Source: Chlorobiota bacterium
GTDB taxonomy: Bacteria; Bacteroidota; Bacteroidia; Bacteroidales; JAADGE01
Assembly: GCA_013152535.1 (NCBI GenBank)
Contig: JAADGE010000001.1
Span: forward strand, 188,007 to 252,006
DNA length: 64,000 nt
Reading direction: 5' to 3'
Position numbers and translations under genes: made by a program. A model generated the notes under the pieces. That model saw only the letters and a program-made list of their open reading frames with translations, searched no databases and had not been told where the DNA came from. The first letter of the stretch is position 1. The number at the start of each line of letters is the position of its first letter. Shown here one piece after another: positions 57,824 through 64,000 of the stretch.

Positions 57824-57855
57824 AAAAGGTCGGACTTATTAAATCCGGCCTTTTT
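57824..57855 (-). terminator. Hairpin terminator between the PepSY-like gene and the efflux genes
   Basis: GGTCGGA (57828-57834) pairs with TCCGGCC (57844-57850), with one G-T pair, and is flanked by A- and T-runs on both sides. It should end the regulatory-gene transcript on the minus strand. Confidence 0.75.
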
Positions 57856-57871
57856 ACTGAAAATTGTTTGT

Positions 57872-58333
57872 TTAATCATTGTCATCTTCGTCATTTTCTT
57901 TTTTCAATTCTTTTTTCACGACTTTACCGGTTGGTGAAACAGCAACTTCCATTTCGGTTTTTTCTTTTCTCAATTCAAATTCATACACTTTTCCTTCAAC
58001 AGTTTCAGAAATTTCTGCTTCTTTAATTTTATATCCTGAAAATTCATTGTCAATTGTATTTTTTACATTTGTCGGAATTTCTGATTTTCTGATTTCGCTT
58101 TCTGTTTCTTTCCAAATTCCGTCAACAGTAAAATTTGCCGAATACTCTTTACCGTTCATTTTAAATTCAGCTTCCCATTCTGTTTTTCCTTCTTTATCCC
58201 ATTTTATTTTTGCAGCATCCGGGAATTTTTGTGAGAATGCAGTTTTTACTTTTGTCGGAACATTTTTGTTTTGTCCGCAAGCCGAAAAACTAAAAACAGC
58301 CAAAATCATTGAAATAAAAAATAAATTTTTCAT
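57872..58333 (-). CDS. PepSY-like putative lipoprotein (DUF2874)
   Basis: This 153-residue protein has a lipoprotein signal ending FSACGQ. It contains two PepSY-like segments: VKTAFSQKFPDAAKIKWDKE (about 28-47) and a second related segment near residue 85-110. The end is strongly acidic. Small periplasmic proteins of this family are commonly found beside OmpR-type two-component systems in Bacteroidota, where they may modulate the sensor. It lies 72 bases downstream of the sensor kinase on the same strand. Confidence 0.8.
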   Translation of the reverse strand: MKNLFFISMILAVFSFSACGQNKNVPTKVKTAFSQKFPDAAKIKWDKEGKTEWEAEFKMNGKEYSANFTVDGIWKETESEIRKSEIPTNVKNTIDNEFSGYKIKEAEISETVEGKVYEFELRKEKTEMEVAVSPTGKVVKKELKKENDEDDND

Positions 58334-58404
58334 TGTATTAAATTTTTAGTGAATATTAATTTCACTGCAAAGTTGCAATACGATTTTGAAGAAAGTTTGA
58401 ATTT

Positions 58405-59670
58405 TTAGAAATGTACTGAAAAGAAATGGAGATTATTGGAAAAATTATATGAAACAGTCCAATTGTTTACATCAGCAATTTTTTTCACAATTGCCAAGCC
58501 TAAACCGGTACCTTGTCCGGAAGAGTTCGATTTTGAGAAGCGATGAAAGAGTTTTTCTTCCGACAACCGTTTAACTTTTCCGGTGTTTGCTACGGTAAGT
58601 ATTTTTTCTGAAAGAGAGATGTATATTTCACCGGTTGATATATTATGCCGAACAGCATTTAAAAATAAATTATTAACCAAAATTTCTGTTAATCCGATAT
58701 CTGCATTTACAGCAAAATCATTTTGAAGATTTATTTTGACCATAATACTCTTTTGCTCAGCTTGTTCGATAAAAAAATCCAGTTGTTTTTCAATAAGTTT
58801 TTTTATAGAAAATGATTCAATTTTTTCAAATTGATTATTATCAATTTTGGAGAGTAATAATAAATTTTTATTCAGCCTTTTTAATTGACTCACAGTATGA
58901 TTAAGTGAAGCTAATATAACTGACTGTTCTTCAGTAATATCTGAACCTTGAATAAGAGTGTCAATTTTTGCCTGAAAAACAGCAATTGGTGTTTGTAATT
59001 CATGAGCTGCATTCTCTACAAATTCACGTTGATTTTGGTAAATTTTGATGTTTTTTTCAATCAGTTTTAAAATACTGTTATTTAATCGGTTAAATTCTGT
59101 AATCTTAGTTTCGGATAATTGCGGAAATTCATTTTTATCAATTTCAAAATTTTCTATTTGTTGAAGTGTTGTATAAAAAGGTTTCCATAGGCTGAGAGAA
59201 AGTTTTTTATTGATAAAAAACAGACCTGACAGAAGTAAAAAAATTATTACAATAAACAGTAAAGCAATACTTATCATTAGATCTTCTGATTCTAACATAT
59301 TAACTCTGGCAGAAAATGTATAAGGTTTTCCTTCAATTATTACAGGTGAATTTAATTCTCGATAAGGTTCATTTTCTTGTTCTTTTATATTAAAATATGA
59401 TGTGTTAAATATTGAATCATCGGTTAATCCTTTTGTTTTAATAATTTTAATGTCATTATTGAATTTATTCCAAACCGGTATATCTGTTTCTTTTAACGTT
59501 AAGATATATTTTTTTAAAAATTCTGTTTTGTAAGTTATTAAAGTTTCATCTGTATCTTTAACATATAATTTTTCGGTAATGATATAAAATAAAGGTGCAA
59601 CAACAATAAATACTGCTACAGAAAAAATAAGATAAACTCGTTGAGTTTTATATAATAGTTTCCTAGTCAT
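58405..59670 (-). CDS. Sensor histidine kinase of the efflux-linked two-component system
   Basis: The 421-residue protein has two membrane segments (about residues 11-30 and 131-152) around a periplasmic sensor. The H-box is ENAAHELQTPIAVFQA (His near 218), the N-box is LVNNLFLNAVRHN and the G-box is SSGQGTGLGLAIVKK. All kinase motifs are present. The stimulus is not known. Its start overlaps the response regulator stop by 8 bases, so translation is coupled. It is likely to control the neighbouring RND operon. Confidence 0.93.
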   Translation of the reverse strand: MTRKLLYKTQRVYLIFSVAVFIVVAPLFYIITEKLYVKDTDETLITYKTEFLKKYILTLKETDIPVWNKFNNDIKIIKTKGLTDDSIFNTSYFNIKEQENEPYRELNSPVIIEGKPYTFSARVNMLESEDLMISIALLFIVIIFLLLSGLFFINKKLSLSLWKPFYTTLQQIENFEIDKNEFPQLSETKITEFNRLNNSILKLIEKNIKIYQNQREFVENAAHELQTPIAVFQAKIDTLIQGSDITEEQSVILASLNHTVSQLKRLNKNLLLLSKIDNNQFEKIESFSIKKLIEKQLDFFIEQAEQKSIMVKINLQNDFAVNADIGLTEILVNNLFLNAVRHNISTGEIYISLSEKILTVANTGKVKRLSEEKLFHRFSKSNSSGQGTGLGLAIVKKIADVNNWTVSYNFSNNLHFFSVHF

Positions 59671-60340
59671 TTTCCCATTTATAACCTAAGCCGTAAATTG
59701 CTTTAATATATTCTTTGCAATCTGCATTTCTTAATTTTTTTTTCAGATTTTTGATATGTGCATACACAAAATCGTGATTATCCATCATATCTGCCATATC
59801 GCCTGAAAGATGTTCTGCTATGGCACTTTTTGAAAGTACTCTGCCTTTATTTCCGATAAGATACAACAATAAATCAATTTCTTTTTTTGTAAGTTCAATA
59901 CTTTTATTATTAATCTTTACAACTTTTGAAAGTAAGTCAATTTCTATTTCATTAAAAATAATTTTATTGTTTCCGTTAAATTGTTTCCGTCTGATTAATG
60001 CCTGAATTCTGACTAATAATTCAGATAAATGAAATGGTTTTGTCAGGTAGTCATCTGCACCCAAGTTAAATCCTTCAATTCGCGTTTCTAAAGTCTCTTT
60101 TGCAGAAATAATAATAACACCGTCTGTTTTATTTTGTCTTTTTAATTCTTTTAATATTTCAAAACCGTTGCCGTCAGGTAACATTAAATCCAACAGAATA
60201 GTGTCATATTCATAGAGTGAAATTTTGTCGATTGCTGCTGATAAGTTGTTTACCCATTCACACACAAATTCATTTTTATTCAAATAATTTTGAATGCTTT
60301 CAGCTAATTCTTTTTCGTCTTCAATGAGTAATAATTTCAT
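59663..60340 (-). CDS. OmpR-family response regulator
   Basis: The 225-residue protein has a receiver domain (about 1-115) with the acidic pocket LLIEDEKE, phosphoacceptor Asp in ILLDLMLPDGNGFEIL (near residue 52) and Lys in YLTKPFHLSELL. A winged-helix OmpR DNA-binding domain follows (about 128-222), ending KAIYGLGYKW. It is the partner of the sensor kinase encoded next. Two 11-base-spaced direct repeats just upstream may be its autoregulatory site. Confidence 0.95.
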   Translation of the reverse strand: MKLLLIEDEKELAESIQNYLNKNEFVCEWVNNLSAAIDKISLYEYDTILLDLMLPDGNGFEILKELKRQNKTDGVIIISAKETLETRIEGFNLGADDYLTKPFHLSELLVRIQALIRRKQFNGNNKIIFNEIEIDLLSKVVKINNKSIELTKKEIDLLLYLIGNKGRVLSKSAIAEHLSGDMADMMDNHDFVYAHIKNLKKKLRNADCKEYIKAIYGLGYKWEND

Positions 60341-60360
60341 TTTGCAAATATACTTTTCAA

Positions 60361-60382
60361 TTTTGAATATATTTTGAATATA
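60361..60382. promoter_or_regulatory. Possible OmpR-type operator upstream of the response regulator
   Basis: Two copies of TTTTGAATATA start at 60361 and 60372, exactly one helical turn apart, as in OmpR-family binding sites. They lie just upstream of a -7-like CAAATATA (plus strand, 60345-60352) and the response regulator start. Confidence 0.45.
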
Positions 60383-60447
60383 TTGAAATTAGGTCTCCGG
60401 AAAAGACAGTATCACGATTAATATACGGCAGAGGCTTTGAGTTTTAT

Positions 60448-60520
60448 TTTATTCCGTAATTTGTCCCTGTGTAATTCAGAATTTTTTAAATATAAAGTTT
60501 AAAATTCATTACGGAATAAA
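60448..60520. repeat. Perfect 13-base inverted repeat in an intergenic region
   Basis: TTTATTCCGTAAT (60448-60460) is exactly complementary to ATTACGGAATAAA (60508-60520) across a 47-base spacer. It follows the end of the Bat operon. It may be a long-loop terminator or the ends of a very small insertion. Confidence 0.6.
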
Positions 60521-60541
60521 TTATTAAGAATTAAGATTTTT

Positions 60542-61303
60542 TTACAATATCATTAAATATTTTTGTTTTATCCACGCTTTTCTGCCGTCGGTTAGTGTAA
60601 TTTCGCACCAATTTCCGTTTTTGTTTTCAATTTTTACTTTATATCCTTCATAAACTTTAAATAAATTGGCGGCACCGTCGTCGGGGGAACTTTTTGCAAT
60701 AATTTCTTTGCTGATTACAACCCCTGTGTTATGCGCATTTATCTGATACATTTGATATTGCATAAAGATAAAGCTTATTAGTGAAAAGAAAAAAATAAAC
60801 GATGCAAATAATAAACGCAGCTTTTTTCCTTTGGAATTTTTGGCAATAAAATATAAATACATAAGACCTAAAAATACAATAAAAAGAATCAAACTCCATA
60901 ATCCCCAGAAACCGGAAGATTTCATAAATGTAATTTGCTGAAAAATTCTTACCGGAAAAATTTTCGGAACTTCGGGCGGTAGATTTTTTACACGTAATTT
61001 TGTTAATTCAAGGTTGTAATTCACATCGACATCATTCGGACTCAGCATTTTTGCTTTTTCGTAATAATAAATTGCCTTACCGATTTTATTCAAACGATAA
61101 TATGTATTTGCCGTATTATAAAACAATTCGGGAGAAATAAAACCTTCTGAAATGGTTTGTTCGTAGAGCTTTGCAGCTTCTTTAAATTTATTTTGTGAAT
61201 ATAAAGCATTTGCTTGACTAAATGTTTGATTTACAGTATTATTATCGGCAAACATGCTGACACTCAACAAAAGAAGCAAGCTGATATATGTAATTTTTCT
61301 CAT
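60542..61303 (-). CDS. batE: BatE-like TPR and SH3 domain membrane protein
   Basis: The 253-residue protein has a signal (about 1-20), two TPR units (about 30-95, such as LFYNTANTYYRLNKIGKAIYY), two membrane helices (about 130-150 and 160-185) and a C-terminal SH3-like domain ending DGRKAWIKQKYLMIL. This is the plan of BatE, from the Bacteroides aerotolerance operon. I start at 61303 to match the signal peptide; the longer frame would overlap batD. It lies 4 bases after batD and is the end of the operon. Confidence 0.87.
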   Translation of the reverse strand: MRKITYISLLLLLSVSMFADNNTVNQTFSQANALYSQNKFKEAAKLYEQTISEGFISPELFYNTANTYYRLNKIGKAIYYYEKAKMLSPNDVDVNYNLELTKLRVKNLPPEVPKIFPVRIFQQITFMKSSGFWGLWSLILFIVFLGLMYLYFIAKNSKGKKLRLLFASFIFFFSLISFIFMQYQMYQINAHNTGVVISKEIIAKSSPDDGAANLFKVYEGYKVKIENKNGNWCEITLTDGRKAWIKQKYLMIL

Positions 61304-61307
61304 TTTA

Positions 61308-63152
61308 TTAAAGTTTATGTTCCAGTTCATTAATAATGCGTGCTGCTTCATTATAAATATCATTCATTTCTTTTCCCTCGGAAGCAGTTGAATATTGTGC
61401 ATAACCGCATTCGTCAACAAGAGATAATAAGCTGTCAATTAAATTTTTATCAATATTTTTTGTTCTCAAAATTTGTTCAACAGTATCTGTTGTTAAAGAG
61501 TCGGCATTAACGGACATTTTATCTTTTAAATAGCCCCAAATACTGTCTGAAATCTCACGATAAAATTCATTTTCATTTCCTGCTTTCATAAATTCAGCTG
61601 CTCTTTTCAATCTTTTTTGAGAAATCTTCCCTGCTTTTTTCTTTCTTACAGCTGAAACATCCGCATTTATTTTAATATATTTTTTTCTGAAATAAATAAT
61701 AAAAACAAACAGAAGTGCTAAAACCAAATATACCAACCGGAAAAAAACGGAACCGACAAAACCGGAACCGACCTTTTTCAGTTTACTTTTTTCTTTAATA
61801 TAACGAATATCTTTATTTGAAACGACATTTTCGTTACTGTTATCAGAGTTATACGTTGCCCCTTTAGCTACGTGAAAATCAATAGGTTTAGTAGTAACCG
61901 TTTTATATTTCCCGTATTTCGAGTTAAAATATACAAAATCAACCGAAGGAATTTGATAGTTACCTTCTTTTTCCGCCGTTATTATAAAATTAAAAATCCT
62001 GTCTCCGTTTTCTCCGTTTTTATCGTATTTATCATTTAATTCGGTTTCAGGTTTGAAATGTTTCAGATTTTCAGGCAAATCAAGTTTTAAATCTGTGAGC
62101 ATATACAAATTACCGGTTCCCGATACGGTTATTTTTAAATCAGCACTTTCATCGGTTTTAATAGTATGCGTATCAATTTCAGCTTTTACGAAAACATCTT
62201 TACCCGTAAAACCCGAAAAATTTTGCGGTACAGGTTCAGGTAAAGGTTTAACAATAATAATTTGTTTTTGTGTTTTTAAACGTTTGTTAATCAGCTTATA
62301 ATTATCAACAATATTTCCGAAAAAGTCTCTTGCTTTTCCGTTTTTTTTCTTTATTTGCAAAGAAATTTCGTACGGATTTATTGTGTATTTCCCCGGTTTA
62401 ACGGCAAAAAGTAATGTTTGTTTTAATAATGCAACGCTGTATTTTTTTCCGTTTATCAGTTCGTTACGAAATTTTATTTGTCGCGGTTCCTGTAATTTTT
62501 TAGTCCAAAATCCGGAATAATCGGGAAACTTAATTTCTGAAATATTTTGAAAATCGGTTCGGGTATAAATCTTTGTTGTTGCCGTTATAAATTCACCGTT
62601 ATAAACAGACGTTTTGCTCAAATCGGTTCTTATAAAAATATCTTCTTTTGTATGTATTTTTTTCTTTCCGGTATTTGAAACTTTATTTTCATTTTCCGTT
62701 TTTGATTCACTTCCTGTTATTTTTATTTGCAGAGAATTTGATTTATATGTTTCTCCGTCAACAACAACTTCCGCCGGCTTAATTGTATAGGTTCCGGGTT
62801 TTGAACACGAAATATTATAAGTGTATGAATTTGTATAAGCTTTAGAACTTTTTCCGTTTATTATTTGAAATGAAGAAAAAGAAGAAGTCATTGGTCCGGA
62901 AATGACATCAAAATCGCTTAAATCCGGCGGTGTAAAATCTTCGGCTTCCTGATTAACTTCAAATTTTACTTGGAATATTTCTCCGACTTCAACAATTTTT
63001 TCTGAACTCGCATTAAAGTAAACGTTTTTTTTCTCCTTTGAAGAAATCTTAGTTTCTTCATTTTTTTTGCTTTGTTCCGAACTTTGCTGTTCATTGCTGC
63101 ATTGAGTAAAAAACATTAATAATACAGAAACAAATATAAATATATTTTTCAT
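61308..63152 (-). CDS. batD: BatD protein (Bat aerotolerance operon)
   Basis: The 614-residue protein has a lipoprotein-type N-terminus (FFTQCSN), a run of beta-sandwich BatD domains to about residue 420, then one membrane helix (about 452-474) and a helical cytoplasmic tail. FEVNQEAEDFTPPDLSDF and SYTYNISCSKPGTYTIKP are the family's N-terminal signatures. Bat proteins help some Bacteroides survive oxygen; the mechanism is unclear. It is followed by batE and preceded by a short BatD-like gene, all on the minus strand. Confidence 0.88.
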   Translation of the reverse strand: MKNIFIFVSVLLMFFTQCSNEQQSSEQSKKNEETKISSKEKKNVYFNASSEKIVEVGEIFQVKFEVNQEAEDFTPPDLSDFDVISGPMTSSFSSFQIINGKSSKAYTNSYTYNISCSKPGTYTIKPAEVVVDGETYKSNSLQIKITGSESKTENENKVSNTGKKKIHTKEDIFIRTDLSKTSVYNGEFITATTKIYTRTDFQNISEIKFPDYSGFWTKKLQEPRQIKFRNELINGKKYSVALLKQTLLFAVKPGKYTINPYEISLQIKKKNGKARDFFGNIVDNYKLINKRLKTQKQIIIVKPLPEPVPQNFSGFTGKDVFVKAEIDTHTIKTDESADLKITVSGTGNLYMLTDLKLDLPENLKHFKPETELNDKYDKNGENGDRIFNFIITAEKEGNYQIPSVDFVYFNSKYGKYKTVTTKPIDFHVAKGATYNSDNSNENVVSNKDIRYIKEKSKLKKVGSGFVGSVFFRLVYLVLALLFVFIIYFRKKYIKINADVSAVRKKKAGKISQKRLKRAAEFMKAGNENEFYREISDSIWGYLKDKMSVNADSLTTDTVEQILRTKNIDKNLIDSLLSLVDECGYAQYSTASEGKEMNDIYNEAARIINELEHKL

Positions 63153-63200
63153 ATTTAACTAATAATAAGCAGTTTAACTCATTTAAAATTATAAGTTATT

Positions 63201-63644
63201 TTATAGCTTCGATGTTCCTTGAATATCTTTTACTTCGTTTTGATGCGGATCATGATATTCGGCATCAATAACAATTATATTTTTATTATCCGAATAATAA
63301 TATTTCCCGTGAATTTTCACCTCTGCAACCGGAACGTTTTGTTTTCCGGAAATTTTTGCTTTTATAAAATAGATGTAAGTAACTGAAACTGTTTTTTCAA
63401 TTTTTCCGTTTGACATATTAATACTTTGCTGCATTGAAGAGGAAGGTCCGGAAATAATTTCAAAACTTTCATTATTTTTCAAACTGAAATCATCAAAGTT
63501 TTTATTTACGGTATATTCAACTTTAAACGGCTCCCCTTTCATAACCGCATCTTTTGAAACTTCGGTCTTAAACTCAACTTGAGCTTGCAAAGAAAAGCCT
63601 ATACTTAATAATAATAAAATCATTAAATTTTTCATAACCTTCAT
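63201..63644 (-). CDS. Short BatD-like protein (N-terminal domain only)
   Basis: This 147-residue protein has a signal peptide (FSLQAQ end near residue 22) and one domain like the first domain of BatD: VEYTVNKNFDDFSLKNNESF, SGPSSSMQQSINMSNGK and KISGKQNVPVAEV align with the N-terminal part of the next gene's product. It lacks the remaining domains, the membrane helix and the tail. It is probably a stand-alone paralogue in the Bat operon rather than a broken gene, since the frame is clean. An ATG at 63635 is an alternative start. Confidence 0.75.
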   Translation of the reverse strand: MKVMKNLMILLLLSIGFSLQAQVEFKTEVSKDAVMKGEPFKVEYTVNKNFDDFSLKNNESFEIISGPSSSMQQSINMSNGKIEKTVSVTYIYFIKAKISGKQNVPVAEVKIHGKYYYSDNKNIIVIDAEYHDPHQNEVKDIQGTSKL

Positions 63645-63699
63645 TTTAAAAATATTATTAGATACTGAAAATAATATTACCTATTGCCTTTCAACTTTC

Positions 63700-64000
63700 T
63701 TACCAATCTTTATCAACCTTAACTTTTTTTGCTTTTGCTTGTTTCAGATTAACCTTTTTTACAGTCTTTTTCTCTTGTTCTTTAATATATTGTAATAATC
63801 GCATAGCGTCTTTGTCTGACATTATTACTGCTTTTGGCATAGCATCCGGGTCAATGCTGTCGGGAATTCCGTCATTATCCGAATCTGTGTCTCTGTAATC
63901 AGGTATTCCGTCTTTATCAGTATCTTTAGGGTGTTTCGGGTCTTTACCGGCTTCATAAGCATCCGGGATTCCGTCATTATCCGAATCTGTATCTTTATAA
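63700..64000 (-). CDS. Thrombospondin type-3 repeat protein (5' part outside the window)
   Basis: Only the last 100 residues are visible. Two or three repeats of the type [11 protein letters not shown] bind calcium in thrombospondin type-3 domains. They are followed by a Lys-rich helical tail ([18 protein letters not shown]...) with the stop at 63700-63702. Such repeats usually join an OmpA or VWA domain. It lies upstream of the BatD-like genes on the same strand and may be part of the Bat operon. Confidence 0.8.
   Translation of the reverse strand, partial: YKDTDSDNDGIPDAYEAGKDPKHPKDTDKDGIPDYRDTDSDNDGIPDSIDPDAMPKAVIMSDKDAMRLLQYIKEQEKKTVKKVNLKQAKAKKVKVDKDW

Noticed and set aside
57879-58349. 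156-codon plus-strand frame over the PepSY-like gene
   Set aside because: The minus-strand frame has a lipoprotein signal and PepSY-like domains. The plus-strand frame is its Ser/Phe-rich shadow.

Overview
The window is AT-rich, gene-dense chromosomal DNA from a member of the Bacteroidota, most likely a Bacteroidales-like lineage. The evidence is a Rho factor with a long Lys/Asn-rich insertion after its Rho_N domain, Porin_10, DUF4924-like, DUF1599, BT_3928-like and Bat proteins, genes without Shine-Dalgarno sequences, and several promoters of the Bacteroidota type (TTG or TTTG, about 19-20 bases, TAnnTTTG). Genes for a nickel-enzyme maturation pair (hypAB), phosphate butyryltransferase and a CitE-type lyase fit a fermentative or anaerobic life, but that is inference.

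Layout. 1-12833 is housekeeping: rho (cut by the left edge), a CPBP-like membrane protein, trmD, a MerR regulator, a NamZ-type muramidase, a response regulator-adenylate cyclase, prfB with an intact +1 programmed frameshift, a methyltransferase, an ArsC-like protein, a SanA-like protein, hypB and hypA, and an AAA/DUF4143 ATPase preceded by three direct repeats exactly 33 bases apart.

13033-34498 is a type I-B (Cst/Tneap-like) CRISPR-Cas locus: cas6, a WYL regulator, then divergent from the main operon a tiny RNA gene, then orf71-cas8b1-cas7-cas5-cas3, an inserted IS200-like/REP element, a decayed cas3 HD fragment, a SWIM zinc-finger protein, cas4, a four-helix-bundle gene framed by inverted GATTGA repeats, cas1, cas2, a leader and an array of 120 repeats and 119 spacers. 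34706-57798 and beyond returns to ordinary genes: tRNA-Lys, ppa, an ABC-F ATPase, ptb, a leucine-dehydrogenase-like protein that lacks its catalytic lysines, a porin, nth, a CitD-CitE fusion, tpiA, a ClC protein, a YgiQ radical SAM protein, an RND efflux operon with its two-component system, and the end of a Bat operon at the right edge.

The main discovery is at 14914-15117. A minus-strand RNA of roughly 90 nt is predicted. It consists of two degenerate copies of the array repeat in crRNA orientation, only 13 nt apart, followed directly by a rho-independent terminator. Its short guide matches 21 of 22 bases of a site at 15067-15088. That site has a 5'-CCA PAM-like triplet and covers the -33 box of the promoter for orf71-cas8-cas7-cas5-cas3. 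I read this as a crRNA-like autorepressor of the CreA/CreR kind: Cascade loaded with this RNA would sit on the promoter of its own genes without a full-length match for cleavage. The array leader promoter and the small-RNA promoter lie outside the target, so the circuit would throttle effector genes when free Cascade is plentiful.
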